A program made the translations under genes and the position numbers. From positions 1 through 39,228 of the forward strand of contig MHRK01000049.1 in NCBI GenBank assembly GCA_001820955.1: a DNA stretch of 39,228 nt, read 5' to 3'. Shown piece after piece: positions 1 to 8,682 of this stretch; within the stretch, counting starts at the first letter, position 1, and every line of letters begins with the position of its first letter. Below the pieces are notes generated by a model. The model saw only the letters and a list, made by a program, of their open reading frames with translations. It searched no databases and had not been told where the DNA came from. The stretch is from Candidatus Taylorbacteria bacterium RIFCSPHIGHO2_02_FULL_43_32b. GTDB taxonomy: Bacteria > Patescibacteriota > Minisyncoccia > Phycocordibacterales > 2-02-FULL-43-11.

Positions 1-266
1 AGCTATATTTCGAATTTCCATTTTATTTAAGAAACAATTTTATTTTACAAAGCGCCGTAAATTCCGACATCCCCAATCTTTCTTTCCAAGACGAACGACA
101 ATTCCATAATGAAGTAATGCCCCGCCTGCTATTGAACTCGGAACATCCTTCATTCGCCAGGTAAACCCCCTTGAGTGTTGTGGGCGAAAGCAGAATATAC
201 ACAAACAGGCGAGGCAACAAGATTAAAACACGCCAACAATAAATTGGCAAGCATAAGATAATTATC

Positions 267-632
267 CTATCGATTATCCCCGCTACCGCCTATTTGCCCC
301 CTATCAAGCCTGGAATACAGCTTTTCAATATTCTTCGCGGCAATGCTCTCCAACTCCAAGCCAAGCTCAGTGGCAATCTGAGAAACATACCACAGCACAT
401 CGCCCAATTCTTTCTCTATTTCTTTTTTCTTCTCCGGCAATACTTCTCCGCCATCATCCCTTATTACCTTTTTTATCTTCTCGGCAACTTCTCCCGCCTC
501 CCCCGCCAAACCCAGAGTCGGATAAATAAAATTACTGCCCACATCCGGATATTTGGCAGTTTTTCTTGATTTCTTTTGATAATCCGACAATTCCATAACA
601 GACATTATACCATCTCTAATTAACGCTTTCAC
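267..632 (-). CDS. MazG-like nucleotide pyrophosphohydrolase
   Basis: GLAGEAGEVAEKIKK...KEIEKELGDVLWYVSQIATELG matches the MazG-type EExxE/ExxD pattern; the likely start is an internal Met (MELSDYQKK). Confidence 0.85.
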   Translation of the reverse strand: MKALIRDGIMSVMELSDYQKKSRKTAKYPDVGSNFIYPTLGLAGEAGEVAEKIKKVIRDDGGEVLPEKKKEIEKELGDVLWYVSQIATELGLELESIAAKNIEKLYSRLDRGQIGGSGDNR

Positions 633-765
633 ATTTAACGAATTTCTGAATTTTAGGCGAAAAACGAGTTGGAGCGCGAGTCATATCGAGATATGGCGAG
701 CGCGAAACGAAGTTTTGCAGCCAAAATTCGGGAATTCGTGTGAAATGGTTAATTAGAGATGGTAT
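607..765. repeat. ~159-bp imperfect palindromic (fold-back) element, copy 1
   Basis: Termini ATACCATCTCTAATTAA / TTAATTAGAGATGGTAT are exact inverted repeats; centre CATATCGAGATATG; arms largely complementary throughout. Confidence 0.85.
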
Positions 766-899
766 TATGGCATATGCAAAAACGCGCCTAATTAGGAGCG
801 ACCCCCGCAATTTAAAAATTTACCTCTCCCCTTTCTCCAAAAAATATCATCCCGCCCAGGCAAATTTTTCCAAACACCACCGCCTCCACAAATAGTTCT

Positions 900-1361
900 T
901 TACAAACAAGAAAGAAAATCTTCTGGAAGATAAATTCTTTCAATACCGAGTCTGCCACATTGCTCATGCTCCCATTTCGCACCAAAAGATTTTTCCCATC
1001 CAGGAATGAAGTGAACAGTCTTTATATAACCACTCTCAAAAACAGGCTGATAAAACTCGGTCAAAAGGGGCATGCAGTAACCTTGGCCTTTCCAACTTGT
1101 CCCAAGCCTAATCATGACGCCTTGAAATGGCAGTTGGTGAAATACGTTGTGCCCTTTTTCCGAAAGCAAATCAATCGCCCTCTCAAATACCTTCAAATTC
1201 TTTTCGATTGAACCTTTTCCGCCGGTCGATATTGGCCCGGATACCATACTTATAGGCTGTGGCATTTTTTTAATTACCTTCAAACCAATTGGAAAAAGAT
1301 GCTCGAAATCATTTACTTTTTCCAATTCATCATATATGTCTTTCGTCCAATATTTATTCAT
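900..1361 (-). CDS. Hypothetical protein, possibly nucleoside 2-deoxyribosyltransferase-like/DUF4406-like fold
   Basis: Coherent 153-aa ORF with MVSGPISTGGKGSIEKN and SFGAKWEHE motifs. Confidence 0.5.
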   Translation of the reverse strand: MNKYWTKDIYDELEKVNDFEHLFPIGLKVIKKMPQPISMVSGPISTGGKGSIEKNLKVFERAIDLLSEKGHNVFHQLPFQGVMIRLGTSWKGQGYCMPLLTEFYQPVFESGYIKTVHFIPGWEKSFGAKWEHEQCGRLGIERIYLPEDFLSCL

Positions 1362-1525
1362 TTAAATATTCAAAGATTGTAATTCAATCTAATGCACTTA
1401 TCCAAATCTTCAATAATATCCATCTTAAGCGCTTTTAGAGGCTCGACAAACATGAACAAGGAGTGCTCTCGCGGATCAATTATAATTTGAGACGGTCCTA
1501 TAAAGCGAAGGAAAAATAGCGTATA

Positions 1526-1683
1526 ATACCATCGACAATTAAGATCTGGACATAAGCCCGGACATTTTTAGGCGAGGCGAACAGAAAATTACGAGGCATA
1601 TCGAGATATGTCGAGGAATTTTCGGGAAGCCGCAGCCAAAAATTTCCGGGGCTTGGTGTTCATAGGTTAATTGGAGATGGTAT
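1526..1683. repeat. ~158-bp imperfect palindromic (fold-back) element, copy 2
   Basis: Termini ATACCATCGACAATTAA / TTAATTGGAGATGGTAT; same centre CATATCGAGATATG as copy 1; arms complementary but different in sequence from copy 1. Confidence 0.8.
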
Positions 1684-1953
1684 AAGTAAAGTCAAATTCA
1701 GAATATTTAACAAAAAATTTTCCGACTAATTTTGGTTTAACACCCACTATGCCGGTTTCCTCTCTCAATTCTCGAATTATTGCATCTCTCGGACTTTCAT
1801 CTCCATCAATTTTCCCCCGGGAATTCCCCACTTTAGAGACTGAGGCCGTAAATGACTCCTTTTTAGAATCAGGATTTTCCCATTCCAATCCACAAAACAG
1901 CCGACAACCTTTATTGTCGGGGGAAAAACTTTTGGTTTTGTATTGTACAACAT
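1667..1953 (-). pseudogene. Nudix hydrolase, frameshifted within the Nudix box and truncated at the 3' end
   Basis: Frame 1 ...VVGCFVDWNGKILILKRS..LKWGIPGGK; frame 2 GKIDGDESPRDAIIRELREETGI (GX5EX7REUXEEXGU). The frames meet at a GGGGGAAAA run (about 1810-1818). The stop codon lies in palindrome copy 2. Confidence 0.75.
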
Positions 1954-1957
1954 GAGA

Positions 1958-2572
1958 TTATTTGAGGGGCACAAATGAAAAACCAGGGTATTCCTTCGAT
2001 TCGATGTTGCCGTCATCATCCTTCCAAATTTTCCAAATAGAATCCTTTATCGGCAACACTAAATTTCCACCGTTATTCAATTGAGGAAGAATATTTTCCG
2101 GTAATTCTTCGCTCGAAGCGGAAACCAAAATCCGATCAAAAGTCAAACCCGGTTTGCCAACCGATTTTTCGGCCATTTCGAGTTTAAGCTGTTTTAAACC
2201 GTATTTCGCCACATTTTCTTTGCCGATCGAAAGCAACTCCGGCACAATCTCAAGTCCAAGCACACTTCCCTTCTCTCCCACGATTTTTGCCAACAAAACT
2301 GAGGTCCAAGCGGAACCGGCGCCAATGTCCAAAACCCTATCGCCCTCTTTTGCGTCCAAAAGTTCTAACATAAACGCCACAGTTGTCGGTTGAGAAATGG
2401 TTTGCCCGAATCCGATCGGCAAAGCGTAATCTTCATATGCCTCCACTTTGTAATCCAAACCGACAAAATCAGCCCTATCCACTTTCAAAAAAGCCGACCG
2501 GATAAGCGGGTTTTCGAGCACACATGTCTCACTAATCAGCCGTTCGTTTAATTCATCCCTGTTCATAATCAA
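1958..2572 (-). CDS. pcm: Protein-L-isoaspartate O-methyltransferase
   Basis: ALPIGFGQTISQPTTVAFMLELL and VLDIGAGSAWTSVLLAKIVG SAM-binding motif. Confidence 0.9.
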   Translation of the reverse strand: MIMNRDELNERLISETCVLENPLIRSAFLKVDRADFVGLDYKVEAYEDYALPIGFGQTISQPTTVAFMLELLDAKEGDRVLDIGAGSAWTSVLLAKIVGEKGSVLGLEIVPELLSIGKENVAKYGLKQLKLEMAEKSVGKPGLTFDRILVSASSEELPENILPQLNNGGNLVLPIKDSIWKIWKDDDGNIESKEYPGFSFVPLK

Positions 2573-2631
2573 ATTATATTAACAAAATATACATTTTGAG
2601 CCAGAGAACCGAAAAAAAAGAGCCGATATTG

Positions 2632-2967
2632 CTATCGGCTTACCTTGAGACGATGACGACGTAAACATTTATTTAAAACTTGGCGCCACGCAAAATTTTC
2701 TGGACCGTCATGTTTCTCATAATGTTCCCAAGCGTGTTTCTCATCGACCGGTTGCCCCACAGTTTCGGCGGCATAAAGTCGATTGTCGTCACCTAATGTC
2801 TCGCGGATTTGCGACAAATTTCGCAATTTCGTACGAAAATCAGCATTGACAGCGCGAAGATTTTGAACATCTCTTTCTAAACGCCGAATCCTTCGCTGTT
2901 GCTCGATGAGCTTACAAAACAACATTACCAAAAAATGAAAAACTTTTTCACTCATATGGCCCTCCAA
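2632..2967 (-). CDS. Hypothetical coiled-coil protein
   Basis: 111-aa ORF with RRIRRLERDVQNLRAVNADFRTKLRNL coiled-coil character. Confidence 0.45.
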   Translation of the reverse strand: MEGHMSEKVFHFLVMLFCKLIEQQRRIRRLERDVQNLRAVNADFRTKLRNLSQIRETLGDDNRLYAAETVGQPVDEKHAWEHYEKHDGPENFAWRQVLNKCLRRHRLKVSR

Positions 2968-3015
2968 ACTTTCATTATCTTAGCGTATTCAGCCATATAA
3001 ATATACTTGAAAAGT

Positions 3016-3336
3016 TCACAACCCATTTTCCTTTTCAAGCAACGCTCTCTTGGCATTTGGCCCGCGATTATACCCGCCCAGTGTGCCGTCAGATTTAATT
3101 ACCCGGTGACACGGGATAGCAAGATCATAATTGGTACGCAAAACCGCTCCGACCGCCCGCGCCGCACCCCCAAAACCAGCGAGGCTGGCCACCTCTTTGT
3201 AAGTTTTAGTTTCACCTTTTGGAATTTTTCGCACAACTTCGAAGACTTTGTCTTTAAAAAAGACTTTCCGTCGCGCCCTCGCCTCCACCTGTTTTTTCTT
3301 TTTTAACGATTTTTGTCCTTGGAATGATTTTCTCAT
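3016..3336 (-). CDS. MGMT-family (O6-alkylguanine-DNA alkyltransferase-like) protein
   Basis: KIPKGETKTYKEVA..., active site PCHRV, GGYNRG. Confidence 0.9.
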   Translation of the reverse strand: MRKSFQGQKSLKKKKQVEARARRKVFFKDKVFEVVRKIPKGETKTYKEVASLAGFGGAARAVGAVLRTNYDLAIPCHRVIKSDGTLGGYNRGPNAKRALLEKENGL

Positions 3337-4108
3337 TTACTGTTTTTGATTCGATAACTCTTCTAAACGCCTTACCTGCGGACTCGCGATACTTGCAATA
3401 ATCACAATCATCGCCGGGCGCCGGTATATTTTCGTTTTCCAAACATTCCTTGATTTTGTAAAGCGTCGGCTCAACCCAATCTGTATTCCCTGTGTATGGA
3501 ATAATTGAAACATCAAACTCAAGCCTGCCATCGAAAGCCTCTCTGTCAGTTTTGCCGTTAACATACACAAAATACCCTGTATCGGAAACCTTGAAATTAT
3601 TCTGGCGAAACAACCATTGATAAGTTTCCATTTGTCTTTTGTATCCATCTTGCCACTCCGCATCCAAATTTACTTCGCCATCCTTGCTCGTCGCTTTGTA
3701 ATCGACAACAATAAGCTCTCCTGAAGGCTTCGCCCAAACATCGTCAACCCCGCCTCTTACAAACAGATTCGTCGGCTTGTGAATAAAACTGACTCCGGCG
3801 CGCAATGAATCTCTCCACTCGTCCATTTTTGGATGGCTAAACGGTACGGCATCGATGCCGTATTTTTTCATAAGAGGGTGCGCCGTTTTGCCCGCGCGAT
3901 GTATATCAAATTCTTTTTTTAGTAAATTATCAACCGCGCTATTTAAGTTAAAAGGGAAACCGGGCGGACGAGCCACCCCAAGTTTATTGTCCGTATAAAA
4001 ACAGCGAGGACACTCCAAAAACAAATCGATTTTTGAACGAGAAAGCTTCCAATTTGGACCGCCGTAATTCCAGTCCGGTTTTCTGTTGGGCTTATAATAG
4101 TTACTCAT
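3254..4108 (-). CDS. PD-(D/E)XK superfamily (RecB/Cas4-like) nuclease
   Basis: KLSRSKIDLFLECPRCFYTDN; GGVDDVWAKPSGELIVVDYKATSK; C-terminal CDYCKYR cysteines. Confidence 0.8.
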   Translation of the reverse strand: MSNYYKPNRKPDWNYGGPNWKLSRSKIDLFLECPRCFYTDNKLGVARPPGFPFNLNSAVDNLLKKEFDIHRAGKTAHPLMKKYGIDAVPFSHPKMDEWRDSLRAGVSFIHKPTNLFVRGGVDDVWAKPSGELIVVDYKATSKDGEVNLDAEWQDGYKRQMETYQWLFRQNNFKVSDTGYFVYVNGKTDREAFDGRLEFDVSIIPYTGNTDWVEPTLYKIKECLENENIPAPGDDCDYCKYRESAGKAFRRVIESKTVNEKIIPRTKIVKKEKTGGGEGATESLF

Positions 4109-4123
4109 TTCAAATATATTTTG

Positions 4124-5011
4124 TTAACGCGCAAAGGCAGACAAAATGTCGGCTCCGGTTTTCGGTGGGTTGATAATATGTGCCTCCTCAATAATCTCAT
4201 CAATTTTATTTTCGTCAAAACCAAGTTCTTTAAGCAAAGATGGATTCGTGATATCACGGCACAAAACAAGACCACTTTCTATCAGTTTATGTTTTTCGGT
4301 AAGCGAGAGAGACGAAATAGATGTTACGGGATGAAGACCGACATCTTCAATTAAATCATGAAGATTGCCGTCTTCGGGATAATTCCAGCCAACAATTCGT
4401 AATCCGGCACACGCGGCGTAGCTGATAGCCTTTTCGGTAAATTTGGTGTTGGTAATAAGCCACCCCTCATCAAGCTTTCTTTTTTTGCCGTAAAAAAAAT
4501 CCACGCCCCGGAGATCATCAAAGCGGGCTTTTACATACAGAGCCACCTTCAAATCCGACTTCAGTCCGAGTTCGTTGTGAAATTTGGCCTCGACCATAAA
4601 AAGGCGATTCTCATTCCAAACAACAAGATCAACTTCATGTTCCGTACAATGACCTTTTATAAATTGATTGGTTTCAACATGAAAACTGCGTGCCCGAAAA
4701 AGTTCCGCCACGTATTGTTCAAACGGGAAACCGGACGGACCAAGATCGGCTAAAGCCCGTTTAAGAGAATATCGAGCGCCGGCAGGCTTTTCCATGCGCC
4801 CGAGTAGAAAATTGGCGTGATCGCGGATCATCGAAGTCGACATGCCGTCATCAATTTCCTTCGAGATGTGCTCCACGATGTGCACTGCGGTAGTTTTCGA
4901 AACTCCGGAGTTTTGCAAAGATGAAAAAAGTTTCTTGGAATCAAAAATTTCCCGTGTACCATCAGCTTTCGTCACATACAACTCTTTTGTCATTCCCATA
5001 TTATACATCAT
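4124..5011 (-). CDS. ATP-cone domain protein fused to restriction-endonuclease-like (PD-D/ExK) domain
   Basis: N-terminal ATP-cone pattern (VTKADGTREIFDSKKLFSSL...); nuclease-like HEVDLVVWNENRLFMVEAKFH. Confidence 0.75.
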   Translation of the reverse strand: MMYNMGMTKELYVTKADGTREIFDSKKLFSSLQNSGVSKTTAVHIVEHISKEIDDGMSTSMIRDHANFLLGRMEKPAGARYSLKRALADLGPSGFPFEQYVAELFRARSFHVETNQFIKGHCTEHEVDLVVWNENRLFMVEAKFHNELGLKSDLKVALYVKARFDDLRGVDFFYGKKRKLDEGWLITNTKFTEKAISYAACAGLRIVGWNYPEDGNLHDLIEDVGLHPVTSISSLSLTEKHKLIESGLVLCRDITNPSLLKELGFDENKIDEIIEEAHIINPPKTGADILSAFAR

Positions 5012-5172
5012 AACTAAAGTCTAAATAGACTGAAATTGAAAACGATAACAACAACAAATATTGCCATCATTGGAGCGGGAAGCACGAAAAAATAATTCCA
5101 TGTATAATCACCGTGTAACCACACGACACTAGTAAGGTTTTAGTTTGGTACACGTCATTTTATTAAGACTTC

Positions 5173-6225
5173 ATGAATTCTGAGGGAATTATCAAAAAAG
5201 ACATACTCGACAGCGCGCTACTCCTTGACTACGTCACGGAAGCTATTGTCGTATCCGACAGCGAAACTAGGGTGCTCTACGCAAACGCGGCAACCAAAAA
5301 ATTGCTGGGCTTTGAGAATTTAAATCATGTAAAACTTTTTGACCTTGTGCACCCCGAGGACAAAAATAAAGTTAAGGAATACTATCAAACTTTAAAAAAG
5401 ACGACGAGCCTTATCAGCATCAGAAGAATGAAAAAGAAAAGCGGCGAATACGCTATTATCGAGAGAAACGCCCGAATATTAGATGACGGCAGTACGATTT
5501 CTATACTTAGAGACGTAACCGAGCGATTTAATTTTGAGCAAAGAAAGGATACTTTTATATCTGTGGCCAGTCATGAACTTAAAAATCCGCTTAATAACAT
5601 CAGTCTCTATAGCGAAATTGCGCAAAATTATATCGCTGAAGGGAATATACCAAAAGCCCGCTACGCACTGAAAAAAATTCTTCCCCAAATAGAAAAAATG
5701 AGCAACTTAATAAGTGATCTACTCGATTTGGCCAAAATCCAGGCTGGTAAACTTGAGTACCGAATGAAGTTATTCAGCTTGGACGAAACAGTAAGAGAAG
5801 TCGCGGATGAAGTAATAGTTTTTTCGAAAAAAAAATTCCACATTGATATCAGGGGAAAGATTCTGAACCCGGTTTACGGAGACAAAGACAAAATCAGCCA
5901 AGTGCTTCAAAATCTGCTTGCCAATTCTATTAAATATTCGCCTAGTCAAAACACTATAATCGTAAACGTATCTGAAAACGCCGAGACTGCTTCGGTAAGC
6001 GTAAAAGATTTTGGCATTGGTATAAAAAAAGAAGAACAAAATAAAATTTTCGAGAAATTCTACCAAGCTCCCAGTTCGTCAAGATACGCAAGCGGCATGG
6101 GAATCGGTCTTTTTCTATGCCGGGAAATCATAAAAAAACACGGCGGTCGTCTTTTCGTAGAAAGTGAATACGGAGCCGGCTCAACATTTACTTTTGTTTT
6201 ACCACTTGGCAAAGTTGCTTCCTAG
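5173..6225 (+). CDS. PAS-domain sensor histidine kinase (orphan)
   Basis: PAS region, HisKA box SHELKNPLNNISLY, HATPase N box NLLANSIKYS and G boxes DFGIGIKKEE / GMGIGLFLCREII. Confidence 0.92.
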   Translation: MNSEGIIKKDILDSALLLDYVTEAIVVSDSETRVLYANAATKKLLGFENLNHVKLFDLVHPEDKNKVKEYYQTLKKTTSLISIRRMKKKSGEYAIIERNARILDDGSTISILRDVTERFNFEQRKDTFISVASHELKNPLNNISLYSEIAQNYIAEGNIPKARYALKKILPQIEKMSNLISDLLDLAKIQAGKLEYRMKLFSLDETVREVADEVIVFSKKKFHIDIRGKILNPVYGDKDKISQVLQNLLANSIKYSPSQNTIIVNVSENAETASVSVKDFGIGIKKEEQNKIFEKFYQAPSSSRYASGMGIGLFLCREIIKKHGGRLFVESEYGAGSTFTFVLPLGKVAS

Positions 6226-6280
6226 ATTGGTAGATGTACTATAACGATAAAGAGGTCTTTAACAAAAGAAGGGGGAATAA

Positions 6281-7036
6281 ATGAAATATGTTCTGTCTCA
6301 TCGTCTTTATTTAGAAGGCGATACAATTCTACTTCGATTGAATATTCCAGACATCGATCAGCCGTTTTTGGATATGTGTTGGAAGGATCCCATAGTGCCG
6401 GATGTCTTTGACACTAAAAGGCCATTCAACGACATCAGTGACGAAAACAAGAGGGATGTAGTTCATCTGAAGTCTCATGGCTTTTACACGCGTCCGGAAG
6501 CACCAGAAAGTATGCGCCAACTGGCCAAAAAAATAACCCTGATTGCCTGTCCGCTTTCTACACCGGACATCCAAATCGGATTATTCGTGATGTTGATGGA
6601 TTGGGACAAGAAGTTGTTCCATACCCGCTCTTATCTCACGGAAAAATACCGCCAACAAGGCAAGGGCAAGGAAATGAAAATACTGAGTTTTGAGTTTGCA
6701 TTCGAAGAGCTCTTGTTCGATAAAGTTTGTTCTGGAGTCATTAGGCCAACCCGCAACAATATGCGAACGAACATTGGGTGCGGCATGGAAAGCGTAAACG
6801 TCGTTTTGCACCACTTCATGGTTCACGGCAGAGCTCAAGATTCAGTTGATTTCGAGATGAGAAAAGAAAAGTGGCGGGAATATTTAGAATTCTGCCAAAC
6901 ATACAACGTCAAACGAGCGTTTTTTGAGAGGCTCGAAAACGAAAATGGTTTCTTAAGCCGTCGAAAAGAACAAAATCGTTTGAGTTGCATTCAGATTGCG
7001 AGAATACTTTGCAGTTTGCCAAAAAGATATGGCTAG
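6281..7036 (+). CDS. Probable GNAT-like N-acetyltransferase
   Basis: LTEKYRQQGKGKEMKILSFEFAFEELLFDKV...RNNMRTNIGCGMESV resembles the acetyl-CoA-binding region of GNAT enzymes; RBS-like gaaggggg before the ATG. Confidence 0.5.
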   Translation: MKYVLSHRLYLEGDTILLRLNIPDIDQPFLDMCWKDPIVPDVFDTKRPFNDISDENKRDVVHLKSHGFYTRPEAPESMRQLAKKITLIACPLSTPDIQIGLFVMLMDWDKKLFHTRSYLTEKYRQQGKGKEMKILSFEFAFEELLFDKVCSGVIRPTRNNMRTNIGCGMESVNVVLHHFMVHGRAQDSVDFEMRKEKWREYLEFCQTYNVKRAFFERLENENGFLSRRKEQNRLSCIQIARILCSLPKRYG

Positions 7037-7049
7037 TTCTTTGTATAGC

Positions 7050-7073
7050 CCGGCTCCCTGAGCCGGTTTTTTT
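7050..7073 (+). terminator. Rho-independent terminator
   Basis: CCGGCTCcctGAGCCGG followed by TTTTTTT. Confidence 0.85.
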
Positions 7074-7089
7074 ATAAATTTTTTCACGA

Positions 7090-8298
7090 CTAAACGATTA
7101 TTCCTCCGCCCAAACACTCTTCTCCTCGATAAATTACCGCAGACTGCCCAGCCGCCACAATTTGAGGCTCCTCAAAAGTTACTCCCAATTTGCCCTGCTT
7201 ATTTGCCAATTCATAATTCATAATTCTTACGCGCTGAAGCGGTTGCCTGTAACGTATCCTTGCCGATATTTTTTCACCAATTCGTGGTCGATTGATCCAA
7301 TTAACGTCTTTTACAATAATTTCGGTTACCGGCAAATTCTTGCGGATTTTTTCGTGCCCGACCATAATCTCATTTTTCACAATATCTTTCTCCCAAATGT
7401 AATACGGCGAATCATTCGGCGTCTTTTTTGTAATTGTAAAACCATGCCGTTCTCCCACGGTCAAAAACAAAGCTCCATTATGAAAACCTATCTCTTCCCC
7501 GCTTTCGCTAAAAACTTTCCCAGGCTTTGACTTGATGTAATGAGACAAAAAATCCTTAACATCTATTTTACCCATAAAACAAAGCCCCTGACTGTCTTTT
7601 TTGTCCGCTGTCGGCAAGCCAAAATTTTTAGCCAAAAGCCGAACTTCGCTCTTTGTGTATTGCCCGACGGGAAACAAAATATGCGAAAGCTGATCCTGAC
7701 GAATATTCCACAGAAAATAGGACTGGTCTTTGTTGGAATCGAAACCAGCCAAAAGCCTGTAATTTTTAATTTTTGAATTTTGAATTTTTAAATAATTACC
7801 CAATTTCTCATTTTTTAAAAATTTGGAATTAAAAATTGTTAATTCTCGTATCGAACTTTGTTCGATACGAGCGTAATGCCCTGTCGCGACAAACTTTCCT
7901 CCATTCTTCATAGCCCAATCGTAAAATCCGCCAAATTTTACATGCTTATTGCACATAACATCAGGATTAGGAGTGCGACCTAACCTGTACTCGGCAATCA
8001 TGTAATCAGCGACTTCTTTTTTGTACTCTTTTTCCAAATCAAGTGTGTAAAATGGAATATCCAAATGAGCGGCAACCCGCATAGCGTCCAGTCTCTCTTC
8101 CTTCCATGAACACGGAAGCCAATCCGGCGACCACGTTTTAATAAACACCCCATGGACGTCAAAACCGGCCTTTTTGAGCAAGGCCGCGGAAACCGATGAA
8201 TCAACCCCACCGGAAAGGCCGACGAAAACCTTGGGTAAACGTTTAGGATTTAGCGTTAAGCGTTTAGTTTTGGATAATTGACGCGACATCAGACGCAT
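7090..8298 (-). CDS. mnmA: tRNA-specific 2-thiouridylase MnmA
   Basis: VFVGLSGGVDSSVSAALLKKAGFDVHGVFIKTW; PNPDVMCNKHVKFG; ATGHYARIE; KDQSYFLW; DSQGLCFMGKIDVKDFL. Confidence 0.95.
   Translation of the reverse strand: MRLMSRQLSKTKRLTLNPKRLPKVFVGLSGGVDSSVSAALLKKAGFDVHGVFIKTWSPDWLPCSWKEERLDAMRVAAHLDIPFYTLDLEKEYKKEVADYMIAEYRLGRTPNPDVMCNKHVKFGGFYDWAMKNGGKFVATGHYARIEQSSIRELTIFNSKFLKNEKLGNYLKIQNSKIKNYRLLAGFDSNKDQSYFLWNIRQDQLSHILFPVGQYTKSEVRLLAKNFGLPTADKKDSQGLCFMGKIDVKDFLSHYIKSKPGKVFSESGEEIGFHNGALFLTVGERHGFTITKKTPNDSPYYIWEKDIVKNEIMVGHEKIRKNLPVTEIIVKDVNWINRPRIGEKISARIRYRQPLQRVRIMNYELANKQGKLGVTFEEPQIVAAGQSAVIYRGEECLGGGIIV
7845..7871. repeat. Perfect hairpin inside mnmA
   Basis: CTCGTATCGAAC ttt GTTCGATACGAG, 12-bp arms, encodes RIEQSSIRE in frame. 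Confidence 0.85.
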
Positions 8299-8329
8299 GT
8301 TACTTTAATTTTAGACGGTCTGCAAATTT

Positions 8330-8605
8330 ATGGAAATAATCCTATTATCAGATGGACTGCGCCATTACGCCAAGGTGGGGACTGACCTAAATCACCATGC
8401 CAGCTTTCTGGCAAAATTATGCGAGCCGGCAATAATTGAACTCAGCATGGATCAATGGGTATTTCTGCAAGGGCAAATTTTGCTAGCGGCTACAGACGCA
8501 AATCCTGACCAAATCAACAAAAAGGCACTGGGCCAGTTAGTACCGGTTGTGGCAAGCTTCCACTACCTCAACAACAAGTGCGGAACAGGCACACGGCCAA
8601 CTTGA
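8330..8605 (+). CDS. Hypothetical small protein
   Basis: 91-aa ORF directly followed by a terminator on the same strand. Confidence 0.55.
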   Translation: MEIILLSDGLRHYAKVGTDLNHHASFLAKLCEPAIIELSMDQWVFLQGQILLAATDANPDQINKKALGQLVPVVASFHYLNNKCGTGTRPT

Positions 8606-8607
8606 AC

Positions 8608-8631
8608 AGAACGCAATCGCGTTCTTTTTTT
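8608..8631 (+). terminator. Rho-independent terminator
   Basis: AGAACGC aatc GCGTTCT followed by T-tract. Confidence 0.85.
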
Positions 8632-8682
8632 ACAAATTCCTAATTCATGATTCTCACAATTCCCGATTCTCGATTCACTGTT

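Noticed and set aside
23-250. 75-aa minus-strand ORF at the left edge
   Set aside because: No recognisable motif or convincing start signal; could be random ORF in non-coding DNA.
616-810. 64-aa ORF MRGSLLIRRVFAYAIIPS... on the minus strand
   Set aside because: It lies almost wholly in the fold-back element and is most likely a by-product of the palindrome.
5035-5091. Tiny ORF TTG...TNIAIIGAGSTKK-stop resembling the start of a Rossmann-fold protein
   Set aside because: Only about 19 codons with a non-ATG start; too short to support as a gene or pseudogene.
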